Of a stretch of DNA of 64,000 nucleotides, positions 41,018-50,626 are shown piece after piece. The notes beneath the pieces were generated by a model. The model had not been told where the DNA came from. It made no database searches and worked only from the letters and a program-made list of their open reading frames with translations. Numbering within the stretch: the stretch's first letter is position 1; each line of letters opens with the position of its first letter. The translations under genes and the position numbers were made by a program. This DNA comes from Candidatus Baltobacteraceae bacterium. Its GTDB lineage: Bacteria > Vulcanimicrobiota > Vulcanimicrobiia > Vulcanimicrobiales > Vulcanimicrobiaceae. The stretch lies in assembly GCA_036559195.1 (NCBI GenBank), contig DATBTN010000039.1, forward strand, positions 1 to 64,000. The letters are read 5' to 3'.

Positions 41018-41812
41018 TTAAGGGCGCCTGGGGAAGTAGCGCAGCCCCGCCCGCTCGAGGATCGCCTTCCCCGCACCGTCCAACACAAAATCGGCGAAGC
41101 GGCGGGCCGCCTGCGGATGCCGGGCGTTGCTCATAATCGCGAGGGTGTACGTAATCTTGGACGCCAAGTTGGCTTGCTCGGGCAGTTCGACCACGGGCAA
41201 CTGTTTGGCGCTGGTCTCGGTCGAGTAGAAGAAGCCCGCATCGAGTTCGCCGCTCTCGACCCGCACGAGCAGGTCCTGTTCTGGAAAGACTTCGGCCTTG
41301 GCCAGAAGGGCTTTTTCGGCAGACGGCTTGCGGTAATAAGCGGCCAAGAGGTGCGCCGCCTCGAGGGTGCGCTGGCCTTTTGGATCGAGTTGCGGATCGG
41401 TCCGGCCGACTCGTACGCCGGACGCGAGCAGCACGTTGAGAATCGAGCGTTTTCCGGCAGCCGCTTCTTCAAAAAGCGCGCGGTTTGGCGATTTTGCCGA
41501 GTATCCCACGACCATGCGCGCGGACCCGAACGTAACGCTCGAGCCGACCGGCAGGCCCGCGAGCAGTTTCGGATCGGCGGTGATGAAGACGTCGGGCATC
41601 CGCAGGCCGTCGCGTATAAGATTCGCAAGCTCGCGGCTGCCCTTGCCTTCGCCCTGAAACGTCAAACCGGTCCGTGCCGCCAGGGCTTGGGCGAGCGGAC
41701 CCTCCATCGTCGTAACGAGCGAGCCCGCGTAAGCCACAGACACCGGGCCGGCGGATTGGGGTACCACTGCAAGTGTTATGGCGAGCAATCCGATCGCGAA
41801 TATCTTCGTCAT
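41018..41812 (-). CDS. ModA/WtpA-like oxyanion-binding protein
   Basis: A 264-residue periplasmic-type substrate-binding protein of the molybdate/tungstate group: signal peptide (about 1-20), then VSVAYAGSLVTTMEGPLAQAL, FQGEGKGSRELANLIRDG, PDVFITADPKLLAGL, and a C-terminal hinge AAHLLAAYYRKPSAEKALLA with GELDAGFFYSTE. WtpA-like proteins bind tungstate or molybdate and normally sit with modB/modC permease and ATPase genes; none is seen here. Instead it heads a minus-strand unit with two one-TM paralogues. Another anion is possible. Confidence 0.8.
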   Translation of the reverse strand: MTKIFAIGLLAITLAVVPQSAGPVSVAYAGSLVTTMEGPLAQALAARTGLTFQGEGKGSRELANLIRDGLRMPDVFITADPKLLAGLPVGSSVTFGSARMVVGYSAKSPNRALFEEAAAGKRSILNVLLASGVRVGRTDPQLDPKGQRTLEAAHLLAAYYRKPSAEKALLAKAEVFPEQDLLVRVESGELDAGFFYSTETSAKQLPVVELPEQANLASKITYTLAIMSNARHPQAARRFADFVLDGAGKAILERAGLRYFPRRP

Positions 41813-41895
41813 GGATGCGCCTTCGCGCGAAGCGCGGAAAAGACATTGAGCGTGCGCGTAGCGAATACCGTGATGGCCCGTAGGAGTAGGAGATT

Positions 41896-42153
41896 TTGAC
41901 GCAAGCGCAATTCACGAACGAAACGAATCCGACCAACGGTCAGATTCCGCCGCGCACCGGCCGCGACTCGCAGGCGCTCACGCGAACGCTCATCTGGGTC
42001 GGCGTTGCCGGACTCTCGGCCGCACTTGCATTTACCGTCGTTCGCGCCATGATGAACCGGCGGCCCGTGGATCCCACGAGCCAACGCATCCAACAACTCA
42101 TCGACGAGGCCAACTCGCTGCTCAAAACGCTTGACGATCAGAGAAACGCCTAG
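41896..42153 (+). CDS. Small one-TM membrane protein
   Basis: An 85-residue protein with a polar, Thr/Asn-rich N-terminus (1-25), one membrane helix (about 30-50, TRTLIWVGVAGLSAALAFTVV) and a cytosolic or outer tail (RIQQLIDEANSLLKTLDDQ) that looks amphipathic. The TTG start follows TAGGAG. Function unknown. Its 3' end overlaps the rlmD start region by 23 bp, so it is probably co-transcribed with rlmD. Confidence 0.65.
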   Translation: MTQAQFTNETNPTNGQIPPRTGRDSQALTRTLIWVGVAGLSAALAFTVVRAMMNRRPVDPTSQRIQQLIDEANSLLKTLDDQRNA

Positions 42154-43636
42154 CCCTCCCGGCGCGCCGTTGCGCGTCGGGGCGCACGTCGAACTCGGGT
42201 TCAACGATCTGCTCGCGAACGGACAAGCCGTCGGCCGCACCGGCGGGCTGGTGGTTTTTTGTTTTGGCCCGTTGCCGCAAGAGCGCGCCCGCGTTCGCAT
42301 CAACGCCATCAAACCGAAGTACGCGGTCGGCGAGCTGATCGAGATCACCAAAGCCTCGCCGTTTCGCGCCGTTCCATTCTGCCCGGTATTCGGAACGTGC
42401 GGCGGTTGCCAGGTGCAGCACTTGAGCTACCCCGCCCAGCTCGCGTGGAAGAAGGACGTCGTGCGTAACGCGCTCGCGCGCATCGGCGGCTTTACGGATA
42501 TCGAGATCCGCGATCCGGTCGGGATGATCAATCCGCGCAACTACCGCAACAAGATGTCGCTCGTCGTCGAGCATCGCGCGGCCGTGCCGGAGATCGGCTT
42601 CTATCAGCAGCGCTCGCACGATCTCGTGCCGATCGAGGGCTGCCCGATCGTGACGTCGCAGCTCAACGCGCACATCGGGCGGCTTAACGAGGCGCGTTTC
42701 GACGCACGAACGGCACCGGCATTCGAGCAGACGCGGCATATCGTCGCGCGCAGTGCCAAGGCGACCGATCAAAGCGTGGTCACCTTTACGACCGCCCAGC
42801 CCTCCGACGGCGTCACTACAACGGCGCCGGCCATGCTGGAGCGGCTGCGCGGCGCGGTCGGCCTGACCAACTCGTTCGATCTCACGAGCCAGAATGCGAT
42901 CATGGGCCGCAAACACCGCGTCGTTGCGGGTTCGCCGCAGATCGAGGAATCGATTGCGGGCGTGCGCTACCGGGTTTCGGCCGGCTCGTTCTTTCAGGTC
43001 AACGTCGAGATCGTCGGGCGCATATTCGAACTCATGGCGCGCGGATTGGAGGCGCCGCGAAAAATCGTCGATCTCTATTGCGGGGCCGGCACGTTCGCGC
43101 TGTATTTTGCCAAACTCGGCTGCGAGCTTTTCGGCGTCGAAGAGAGCCCGCAAGCCATTGCCGAAGCCAACGAGAACGCCGCGCTCAACGGCCTGAGCGA
43201 ACGGGTGCGCTTTCGCTCCGGCCGCGTGGAAGATGTGCTCCGTCAGGCCGAGGGGCGCGAGGCGCTGGCCGGCGCGCAGATCGTTTTTCTGGATCCGCCC
43301 CGCAAGGGCTCCGACGAAGTGACGCTCGGAGCCGTCGTTGCCGCCGAGGTGCCCAACGTGTGGTATCTCTCGTGCGACCCGGCGACGCTGGCCCGGGATT
43401 TGAAGTTTCTGGTCGCCAATGGATATCGGCTCGGCGTCGTCGCGCCGTTCGATATGTTTCCGCATACCGGACACGTCGAGACGCTGGTAACGCTCTATCG
43501 GGAGTCCACGATGGCCAACCACATCGCGGCGACCGAGTTCAAAGACGCGCCGGTGCCGCAGTGGCCGGGCGACGAACGCGCCGCACACCCAGATCGCACG
43601 GAGAATCCGGAGTACCCTGACTTTGTCATCCGATAA
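42131..43636 (+). CDS. rlmD: 23S rRNA m5U1939 methyltransferase RlmD/RumA-type
   Basis: A 501-residue class I SAM methyltransferase that makes 5-methyluridine in 23S rRNA (or tRNA, since the families are close). Visible are an N-terminal TRAM-like part (about 15-75), the [4Fe-4S] Cys set in CPVFGTCGGCQVQHLSY plus IEGCPIV, the SAM site IVDLYCGAGTFALYFAKLG, EANENAALNGL, and the catalytic LDPPRKGSDE and YLSCDPATLARDL. The C-terminal 40 residues are an extra tail. TTG start at 42131 lies in the end of the preceding gene. gatC starts 14 bp before its stop. Confidence 0.87.
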   Translation: MTIRETPSPPGAPLRVGAHVELGFNDLLANGQAVGRTGGLVVFCFGPLPQERARVRINAIKPKYAVGELIEITKASPFRAVPFCPVFGTCGGCQVQHLSYPAQLAWKKDVVRNALARIGGFTDIEIRDPVGMINPRNYRNKMSLVVEHRAAVPEIGFYQQRSHDLVPIEGCPIVTSQLNAHIGRLNEARFDARTAPAFEQTRHIVARSAKATDQSVVTFTTAQPSDGVTTTAPAMLERLRGAVGLTNSFDLTSQNAIMGRKHRVVAGSPQIEESIAGVRYRVSAGSFFQVNVEIVGRIFELMARGLEAPRKIVDLYCGAGTFALYFAKLGCELFGVEESPQAIAEANENAALNGLSERVRFRSGRVEDVLRQAEGREALAGAQIVFLDPPRKGSDEVTLGAVVAAEVPNVWYLSCDPATLARDLKFLVANGYRLGVVAPFDMFPHTGHVETLVTLYRESTMANHIAATEFKDAPVPQWPGDERAAHPDRTENPEYPDFVIR

Positions 43637-43919
43637 GATCGATATCCGTTACGTGGCCAAACTCGCGCGGCTGGCACTCACCGACGACGAGGTCGAGTCG
43701 TTTGGCCGGCAGCTCGGCGATCTACTCGGACACGTCGACGCACTCGGCGAACTCGATACGGCCGCCGTCTCGGCGACCGCACAGGTCGTCGAATCGCGCA
43801 ACGTCGAGCGGGTCGACGCCGTCGGACCGTGTTTGGATCGGGAAACGGTTCTCGCGCAGGCTCCGCAGCGCCAGGGCTCGTTTTTCCGCGTTCCGCGAAT
43901 CATCGCGGAGGAGGGTTAG
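43623..43919 (+). CDS. gatC: Asp/Glu-tRNA amidotransferase subunit C
   Basis: A 98-residue GatC: IDIRYVAKLARLALTDDEV at the start, QLGDLLGHVDALGELDT in the middle, and an ending QRQGSFFRVPRII. GatC helps GatA and GatB assemble; the complex converts Glu-tRNA(Gln) or Asp-tRNA(Asn) to the amide form, which indicates that the cell makes at least one of these by the indirect route. TTG start; 14-bp overlap with rlmD. gatA begins 2 bp after its stop. Confidence 0.93.
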   Translation: MSSDKIDIRYVAKLARLALTDDEVESFGRQLGDLLGHVDALGELDTAAVSATAQVVESRNVERVDAVGPCLDRETVLAQAPQRQGSFFRVPRIIAEEG

Positions 43920-43921
43920 CG

Positions 43922-45382
43922 ATGCGCACGGCGGCGCAGATCGCACGCGACGTGAACGCGAAGACGGAGTCGGCGCGCGAAGTAACCGATGCGACGCTCG
44001 CGCACGTCGACGCCGTCGACGGGCAGATCGGCGCCTATCTGACGCGTCTGCACGATCTCGCGCGGGCGCAGGCCGCTCGCGTGGACGAACGCGTTCGCAA
44101 CGGAGAACGGCTACCGCTCGCCGGCGTTCCGATTGCCGTCAAAGACAATATGTGTTTGGCGGGAACGCGCACGACGTGCGGATCGAAGATTCTCGAGCAT
44201 TGGGTGGCTCCGTACACGGCGACGGCGGTGCAGCGCATTCTCGATGCGGGCGGCATCCCGATCGGCAAGACGAACATGGACGAGTTCGCGATGGGCAGTT
44301 CGTGCGAGAACTCCGCGCTCGGTACCACGCACAATCCGTTCGATCTCACCCGCGTGCCCGGCGGGAGTTCGGGCGGCTCGGCCGCCGCCGCGGCCGCGCA
44401 CGAAGCGGCGATCGCCCTGGGCAGCGATACGGGCGGTTCGATTCGCGAGCCGGCGGCGTTCTGCAATCTCGTCGGGTTCAAACCAACGTACGGTCGCATC
44501 TCTCGCTACGGGCTGATCGCGTTTGCATCGAGCCTCGATCAGATCGGACCGCTCACGCGCACCGTCGAAGATGCGGCGCTCGCGTACGACGTCATGGCGG
44601 GTAAGGATCCGATGGATTCAACCAGCATCGATCGGGCGGTCGAACCCACGGCGACGGCGCTGCGCACCGATCTGGCGGGCGTGCGCGTCGGGATCGTCAA
44701 AGAATTCGTCACCGAGACCTTGGGACCCGATATTGCGGCGCTCTACGCGCGCGCCTATGCCGACTTGGAGAAGCTGGGCGCCCAACTCGTGGAGGTCTCG
44801 CTGCCGACCGCCGAGTACGGCCTCGCGACCTATTATTTGATCGCACCCGCCGAGTGCAGCAGCAATCTCGCCCGCTTCGACGGCGTGCGATACGGCCTGC
44901 GCGTCGACGGCGCCGACGTCGGTCAGATGTACGAAGCCACGCGCGCCGCCGGTTTCGGCGCCGAGGTGAAGCGCCGCATTCTGATCGGCACCTACGCGCT
45001 TTCGAGCGGGTACTACGACGCGTACTACGTGAAAGCACAGAAGGCACGAACGCTCATCGGCGACGATTTCAAGCGCGCCTTCGCAACCTGCGACTTGATC
45101 GCGTCGCCCGCCGCCAGCTCGCCGGCATTCGCGTTCAACGCGAAGAGCGATCCCTACAGCATGTATATGATGGATTATTACACGATTCCGATGTCGCTCG
45201 CCGGATTGCCGGCGCTTTCGGTTCCCTGCGGATACGTTACGCCGGCGGGCGGCGAAGCGCCGATGCCGATGGGGCTACAGCTTGCAGCACCGCTCTTTGA
45301 AGAAGCGAAACTCCTCGGCGCCGCGCACGCCTACGAACAGGCGACGCAGCACGCGCTCAAGGCCGCGGTGGCCGTGGCATGA
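43922..45382 (+). CDS. gatA: Asp/Glu-tRNA amidotransferase subunit A
   Basis: GatA is the glutaminase/amidase subunit. The Ser-cisSer-Lys triad is visible: Lys in GVPIAVKDNMC, cis-Ser in VPGGSSGGSAAAAAAHEA, and the nucleophile Ser in LGSDTGGSIREPAAFC. The 486-residue length is usual. The ATG at 43922 stands just after the gatC stop; an earlier in-frame start at 43829 would lie inside gatC and is rejected. Stop overlaps the gatB start by ATGA. Confidence 0.96.
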   Translation: MRTAAQIARDVNAKTESAREVTDATLAHVDAVDGQIGAYLTRLHDLARAQAARVDERVRNGERLPLAGVPIAVKDNMCLAGTRTTCGSKILEHWVAPYTATAVQRILDAGGIPIGKTNMDEFAMGSSCENSALGTTHNPFDLTRVPGGSSGGSAAAAAAHEAAIALGSDTGGSIREPAAFCNLVGFKPTYGRISRYGLIAFASSLDQIGPLTRTVEDAALAYDVMAGKDPMDSTSIDRAVEPTATALRTDLAGVRVGIVKEFVTETLGPDIAALYARAYADLEKLGAQLVEVSLPTAEYGLATYYLIAPAECSSNLARFDGVRYGLRVDGADVGQMYEATRAAGFGAEVKRRILIGTYALSSGYYDAYYVKAQKARTLIGDDFKRAFATCDLIASPAASSPAFAFNAKSDPYSMYMMDYYTIPMSLAGLPALSVPCGYVTPAGGEAPMPMGLQLAAPLFEEAKLLGAAHAYEQATQHALKAAVAVA

Positions 45383-46833
45383 GTGCGTTCGAAGCGGTTA
45401 TCGGTATCGAGTGTCACGTCGAGCTCAAGACGAAGAGCAAGATGTTTTGCGCGTGCCCCAACGAGTTCGGCGGCGAGCCCAATACTAAGGTCTGCCCGGT
45501 GTGTTTGGCGCTCCCCGGCGCGCTGCCGGTCGTCAATCGAGAAGCGGTGCTCCACATGGTGCGCGCGGGCCTGGCGTTTGGCACGGAGATTCCGGCCTTT
45601 TCGAAGTTCGATCGAAAGAATTACTTCTATCCCGACATGCCCAAAGATTACCAGATCTCGCAGTTCGACATGCCGCTCACGCAGGGCGGCGTGGTTCGCT
45701 ATTGGCTCGAAGACGGCACGATCAAGGAATGCCGCTTAACGCGGATTCATCTGGAAGAGGATACCGGAAAGTCGACGCACGCGGGCAGCGGCGACGGCCG
45801 CATCGCCGGCAGTTCGCACTCGCTGATCGACTTCAATCGCGCGGGCGTTCCGCTCATGGAGTGCGTCTCGGAGCCCGATATCCGCAGCGCTGACGAAGCG
45901 GTGGGCTATCTCGATGCACTCAAGCGCACCTTCGTTCAGCTCGGCGTGAGCGACGTTAAGATGGAAGAAGGCTCGCTGCGCTGCGATGCCAACGTCTCGA
46001 TCCGCCCGGTCGGAGCCTCCGAGTACGGCACGAAGACGGAGATCAAAAACATGAACTCGTTTCGCTCGGTGCATCGCGCCATCGAGAGCGAGATCGCGCG
46101 CCAGACCGCCTTGATCGAGTCCGGCGGGCGCGTGACGCAGGAGACTCGCGGGTGGGACGAAGGCGCCGGTACCACGCACCCGATGCGCAGCAAAGAAGAG
46201 GCGCACGATTACCGCTACTTCCCCGATCCCGATTTGCTGCCGATCGAACTCGACCGCAGCGTCGTCGATCGCATCGGAAGCGAGTTGCCGGAATTGCCGC
46301 TCGCCCGTTTCGAGCGTTATCATGGCGGGTTCGGCCTGACGCCGTCGCAGGCGACGCAGCTCGTGGATAACGCACCGCTCGCGACCTATTTCGACGCCGT
46401 GGTCGCCGCGAGCAAACACGCCGCGCAGTCCACGAACTTCGTTCTTGGAGATCTCTCGCGTCTGGCCAACGAGACCGGCGTCGCGATCTACGAATCGCCG
46501 GTGGCACCGGCTGCCTTGGCCGAATTGATCGCACTCGTTGAGAGCCAAACGATCAACTCGAAAATCGCTAAAGATCTGCTCGAGCGTATGTGGAAGGGCG
46601 AAGGTTCGCCGAAGACGATCGTCGAGCGCGAGGGGCTCGCGCAGACGAGCGACGCGGGCGAGATCGCAACCTTCGTCGACGAGGTGCTCGCCGCGAACGA
46701 AAAGGCCGTGGCCGACTACAAATCCGGGAAGACCAACATCCTCGGCTTCTTGACGGGCCAAGTAATGAAGCACTCGCGCGGCAAGGCCAATCCCGCCCTC
46801 GTCGGAGCGTTGCTCAAGCAAAAGCTCGACTGA
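45379..46833 (+). CDS. gatB: Asp/Glu-tRNA amidotransferase subunit B
   Basis: GatB binds the mischarged tRNA and activates the carboxyl group with ATP. The 484 residues contain IGIECHVELKTKSKMFC, the zinc Cys of CACPNEFG and KVCPVCLALPG, NRAGVPLMECVSEPDI, and the C-terminal YqeY-like tail (AKDLLERMWKGEGSPKTIVE). ATGA overlap with gatA gives a coupled gatCAB operon. mutS2 follows after 15 bp. Confidence 0.96.
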   Translation: MSAFEAVIGIECHVELKTKSKMFCACPNEFGGEPNTKVCPVCLALPGALPVVNREAVLHMVRAGLAFGTEIPAFSKFDRKNYFYPDMPKDYQISQFDMPLTQGGVVRYWLEDGTIKECRLTRIHLEEDTGKSTHAGSGDGRIAGSSHSLIDFNRAGVPLMECVSEPDIRSADEAVGYLDALKRTFVQLGVSDVKMEEGSLRCDANVSIRPVGASEYGTKTEIKNMNSFRSVHRAIESEIARQTALIESGGRVTQETRGWDEGAGTTHPMRSKEEAHDYRYFPDPDLLPIELDRSVVDRIGSELPELPLARFERYHGGFGLTPSQATQLVDNAPLATYFDAVVAASKHAAQSTNFVLGDLSRLANETGVAIYESPVAPAALAELIALVESQTINSKIAKDLLERMWKGEGSPKTIVEREGLAQTSDAGEIATFVDEVLAANEKAVADYKSGKTNILGFLTGQVMKHSRGKANPALVGALLKQKLD

Positions 46834-46848
46834 CGGCGCGCACTTGTC

Positions 46849-49200
46849 ATGGATCTAGCGGACCCGCGGACACTCGATACGCTCGATTTTGCGAGCGTGC
46901 GCGAGCGCGTCGTCGGCCAAACGCGTACGGAGCGCGGGCATACCTACGCAAGCGCGCTCGCGCCGCTGGTCGATTTCGCGGGCGTGCGAGCGGAGCAGGC
47001 GGCGACCGATGCCGTCCGCGGATTGGTCGAGTCCATCGACCTGCACGTGGGCGCCGCGCGCGATACGGCCGCGTGGACGGCGAGCGCGGCGCTCGGCTCG
47101 ACGTTGGCCGCCGCGGAGCTTCGGAGCGTAGCCGAGGCGCTTGCCGCCGCCGCCGCCGCTTTCAATAAAACGCGCGAAACGCCGAGCGAGGCGCTGGCCC
47201 CGATTACGGCGCCGTACCGGCCGCTGCGCGAGGTAGCGCGGGATATTCTCGATGCGATCGACGAGCGCGGCGCGGTGATGGACCGCGCGTCGCCGGCGCT
47301 CGCGCGCATTCGTAAGAGTATCGTGCAATCGCAGAGCGACGCGCGCGACCGAGTTGCAGCCATGCTGCGCTCGGCGAAGTACGCCAATGCCATTCAGGAT
47401 TCGGTCGTCACGATTCGCGAGGGCCGCTTCGTGGTGCCGATCAAGGCCGAGTTCTCCGGCGAGTTTCCCGGAATCGTGCACGATACGAGTTCGAGCGGCC
47501 AAACGCTCTTCGTCGAGCCGCTCGCGGCTCTCGAATCGAACAATCGGCTGCGTACGCTGCGCATCGAAGAGGAGCGCGAAGTGGCGCGCGTGCTCGCCGC
47601 ACTTTCGCGCATCGTCGGGGTAAATGCCGCGCAGATCGAAGCGAACGTCGAAGTGCTGGCGCTCCTCGACGTACTCGTAGCGAAGGCGCAGATCGCGCGG
47701 TCGATGCGGGCCCTGGTACCGGAGCTCGTCGAGAGCGCGACGATCGCCGTGTACGAGGGGCGTCATCCGCTTCTCGGAGAACGCGCGATTCCGCAGTCGC
47801 TGCAGATCGACGACGCGACGCGGCTGATCGTCATCAGCGGTCCGAACATGGGGGGCAAGACCGTCGCGCTCAAGATGGTCGGGCTCTTCGTCGCGATGAC
47901 GTATGCGGGCATGCAGATTCCGGCCGGCGCCGGCACGCAGATCGGCAGCTTCACCCGGATCTTCACCGACATCGGCGACGAACAATCGATCGCCGAGAAC
48001 GCTTCGACGTTTTCGGCGCATCTGCAGCGGATGCGCGAGATCATTTCGGAGGCCGACGCGTGCTCGCTCGTACTCGTCGACGAAATCGGCGGGGGGACGG
48101 AGCCCACGAGCGGCGCGGCCTTGGCGGTTGCGATTCTCGAGCGCCTGCTCGCGGTTCGTGCGTGCGGCATCGTGACGACACACGCGACCGAACTCAAGCT
48201 CTTCGCTCATTCGACCGAAGGCGTCGCGAACGCCTCGGTGCGTTTCGACCCGCGTACCTTCGCGCCGACCTATCACCTCGATATCGGCGCGCCCGGACAG
48301 TCGCTCGCCTTCGCACTCGCACGATCGCGCGGGATTCCGCCCGAGTTGATCGCGCGTGCCGAATCGCTGCTCTCTACCCGCGAACGGGACTACGAAGGCG
48401 CGCTCGCGGAGCTTTCCGAGGTCAACGCCGGTCTCCAACACGATCGGGAAGCGCTCGCGCGCGATCGCGCGCATCTCGAGTCGCTGCAGAACAACCTGCG
48501 CGCACGCACCGAGGCGCTCGAACGCGAACGCCGCCAGTTCGCCGATGCTGCCGAGACGCGCATGCAGCAGGCGCTGCGCGAATTCGCAGCCGAACTCGAG
48601 CGGCGCGCGGCGCTGCGAGGCGCGCAAGGCGAACGCGCGCGCGTAACGCCGGGGCAAAGCGCGCTGCTCTCGCGCACCGTCGACGAGATGCACCGCGATC
48701 TCGGTATCCGCCCGGAGCGTAGCGACGCGCGCGTGACCGGGCGATTCGAAATCGACGAGCCGGTTCGCGTGCTTTCGTTCGATCAGGATGCGACGGTCAT
48801 CGCCGATAACGGGCAGTCGGTGCTCGTCGCGATCGGTGCGATGCGAACGGTAGTGCCCAAGAGCGACCTTGCGCGGCGCGGCGCGGCCGTCCCGGGTGCG
48901 AAGCGCCGGCGGGCCGAGGCCCAGGCGGGCATGGCAAAGCTCGAAGCCGCAACGCGGACGATGGCCGAGCTGGACGTTCGCGGCAAGCGGTTCGTCGATG
49001 CCGAGCCGATCGTCGAACGCTGGATCGACGAAGCGGTTCTCGCCGGCAGTTCCCCCTTGCGATTGATTCACGGCAAGGGTACGGGCATGCTCGGCCGCGG
49101 GCTGCAAGAGCACCTGCGCGCGCATCCGAGCGTTGCGAGCCTGCGCTACGGCGATGAAAACGAGGGAGGCGGCGGCGTCACCATCTTGGAATTGCGCTAG
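46849..49200 (+). CDS. mutS2: Endonuclease MutS2
   Basis: MutS2 is a MutS-like ATPase without the mismatch-recognition domain, linked to recombination control or to collided ribosomes. The 783-residue sequence has the core and clamp region (about 1-300), the Walker A motif SGPNMGGKTVALKM, Walker B ACSLVLVDEIGGGTEPTSG, a long coiled coil (about 510-625), and the C-terminal Smr endonuclease domain with ELDVRGKRF and LRLIHGKGTGMLGRGLQEHL. tyrS begins 5 bp after it. Confidence 0.94.
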   Translation: MDLADPRTLDTLDFASVRERVVGQTRTERGHTYASALAPLVDFAGVRAEQAATDAVRGLVESIDLHVGAARDTAAWTASAALGSTLAAAELRSVAEALAAAAAAFNKTRETPSEALAPITAPYRPLREVARDILDAIDERGAVMDRASPALARIRKSIVQSQSDARDRVAAMLRSAKYANAIQDSVVTIREGRFVVPIKAEFSGEFPGIVHDTSSSGQTLFVEPLAALESNNRLRTLRIEEEREVARVLAALSRIVGVNAAQIEANVEVLALLDVLVAKAQIARSMRALVPELVESATIAVYEGRHPLLGERAIPQSLQIDDATRLIVISGPNMGGKTVALKMVGLFVAMTYAGMQIPAGAGTQIGSFTRIFTDIGDEQSIAENASTFSAHLQRMREIISEADACSLVLVDEIGGGTEPTSGAALAVAILERLLAVRACGIVTTHATELKLFAHSTEGVANASVRFDPRTFAPTYHLDIGAPGQSLAFALARSRGIPPELIARAESLLSTRERDYEGALAELSEVNAGLQHDREALARDRAHLESLQNNLRARTEALERERRQFADAAETRMQQALREFAAELERRAALRGAQGERARVTPGQSALLSRTVDEMHRDLGIRPERSDARVTGRFEIDEPVRVLSFDQDATVIADNGQSVLVAIGAMRTVVPKSDLARRGAAVPGAKRRRAEAQAGMAKLEAATRTMAELDVRGKRFVDAEPIVERWIDEAVLAGSSPLRLIHGKGTGMLGRGLQEHLRAHPSVASLRYGDENEGGGGVTILELR

Positions 49201-49205
49201 CCTCT

Positions 49206-50393
49206 ATGACCGCCCAAGAATTGCTCGACGGGTTCGACCACGTCGAGACGAAAGCCGAATTCGAAACGCGCCTCAAGGCCGCGACGCCGCTCGTCATTAA
49301 GCTGGGTCTCGATCCCACCTCGCCGGACCTGCACATCGGCCACGCCGTCGTGCTGCGCAAGATGCAGCAATTCGTCGACGACGGTCACAAGGTTACGCTG
49401 CTGATCGGCGATTTCACGACGCGCATCGGGGATCCGACCGGGCGCAACGAGACGCGGCCTCCGCTAAGCGCCGAGCAAATCGAAGCGAACATGCGCACCT
49501 ACACGGACCAGGCGGGCAAAGTGCTCGACATGTCGCGCGTGTCTCTACGGTATAACTCGGAGTGGTTGGGTAAACTCGCGCTCGCCGACCTTCTGCGGCT
49601 CCTCTCGCAAGTCACGGTGGCGCAAATGCTCGCGCGCAACGATTTCGACGAGCGGTACAAGGGCGGCGTTTCGATCTCGCTGCACGAGTTTCTCTATCCG
49701 GTGGCGCAGGCGTACGACAGCGTCGCGCTCGAAGCCGATGTGGAACTCGGAGGAAACGATCAGCTCTTCAACCTGCTGATGGGGCGGCATTTTCAAGCGC
49801 ACGCGCGGCAGCGCCAGCAGATTTGCATGACCGTGCCGCTGCTCGAGGGCCTCGACGGAACGCGCAAAATGTCGAAGTCGTACGGCAACTACGTCGGCCT
49901 TACCGAATCCGCGCAAACGCAATTCGGCAAATTGATGTCGATTCCGGATACGATCGTGCCGCGCTATGCGCGCCTGGCTGCGTTCCGGTCACAGAGCGCG
50001 TGCGACGCGCTGGCGGCGGGACTCGCGGCCGGAACGCTCGCGCCGATGGAAGAGAAGAAGCGGCTCGCGCGGGAGGTCGTAGCTCGCTATCACGGTGCGG
50101 AGGCCGCCCGCGAAGCGTGCGAGTATTTCGAACGCACGATTCAGCGCAAGGAGATTCCGACCGAGAACGTCCCGGAACTGCGCGTGGGGGACGCTCGCCG
50201 CGTCGTGGACCTGATCGTCGGCGCCGGATTCGCCGAGAGCAAGCGCGCCGCCGAGCGACTAATCTCGGGGAACGGCGTGCGGGTGGATGGTATACTCGTC
50301 TCCGACCCGAAGGCGCCCTGGGCGTCGCCCGATCCCGCCGTGCTCTCGGTCGGATCGCGCCGATTCGTTCGCGTTCTTCCCAACGAAAGGTAA
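49206..50393 (+). CDS. tyrS: Tyrosyl-tRNA synthetase
   Basis: A 395-residue class I synthetase with HIGH at 43-46, the Tyr-binding ELGGNDQLFNLLMGR, KMSKS at 221-225, and a C-terminal S4 RNA-binding domain with RVVDLIVGAGFAESKRAAER and SGNGVRVDG. The sequence is of the TyrZ-like branch (LGLDPTSPDLHIGH, GDFTTRIGDPTGRNETR). A zinc-ribbon gene follows after 2 bp. Confidence 0.93.
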   Translation: MTAQELLDGFDHVETKAEFETRLKAATPLVIKLGLDPTSPDLHIGHAVVLRKMQQFVDDGHKVTLLIGDFTTRIGDPTGRNETRPPLSAEQIEANMRTYTDQAGKVLDMSRVSLRYNSEWLGKLALADLLRLLSQVTVAQMLARNDFDERYKGGVSISLHEFLYPVAQAYDSVALEADVELGGNDQLFNLLMGRHFQAHARQRQQICMTVPLLEGLDGTRKMSKSYGNYVGLTESAQTQFGKLMSIPDTIVPRYARLAAFRSQSACDALAAGLAAGTLAPMEEKKRLAREVVARYHGAEAAREACEYFERTIQRKEIPTENVPELRVGDARRVVDLIVGAGFAESKRAAERLISGNGVRVDGILVSDPKAPWASPDPAVLSVGSRRFVRVLPNER

Positions 50394-50395
50394 CC

Positions 50396-50626
50396 ATGGC
50401 CGACCCTGCGGTGACGTACACCTCGTCCATGCCGAAGATCGAAGGCAAGAAATTCGTTTGCAAGCGCTGCAAACGCGAGTATGGCTATCCGCAGCCCGGC
50501 GAGCGGCCGATTCGCTGCGAATGCGGCTGGTGGTATGAGAACGTTGCGGGCAGCATAAAAGAAGCCTATTGGCAGCGGATCGAGCCGTATCGCGTGCCTC
50601 CGGCTAAGCTGTTTCCAATCGAGTAA
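50396..50626 (+). CDS. Small zinc-ribbon protein
   Basis: A 76-residue protein with a two-knuckle zinc ribbon: FVCKRCKREYG and IRCECGWWYENV. The spacing CxxC...CxC resembles small zinc-ribbon proteins of the RNA polymerase subunit type, such as archaeal Rpo12/RPC10-like sequences, but the similarity is limited. The ATG follows an AAAGG ribosome site that overlaps the end of tyrS, with which it is co-transcribed. Its last 23 bp overlap the convergent hslO. Confidence 0.75.
   Translation: MADPAVTYTSSMPKIEGKKFVCKRCKREYGYPQPGERPIRCECGWWYENVAGSIKEAYWQRIEPYRVPPAKLFPIE

Noticed and set aside
46855-49125. A 756-codon open frame antisense to mutS2
   Set aside because: Long antisense frames are expected in GC-rich genes; the plus strand has full MutS2 motifs, and the antisense product is Arg-rich with no family pattern.
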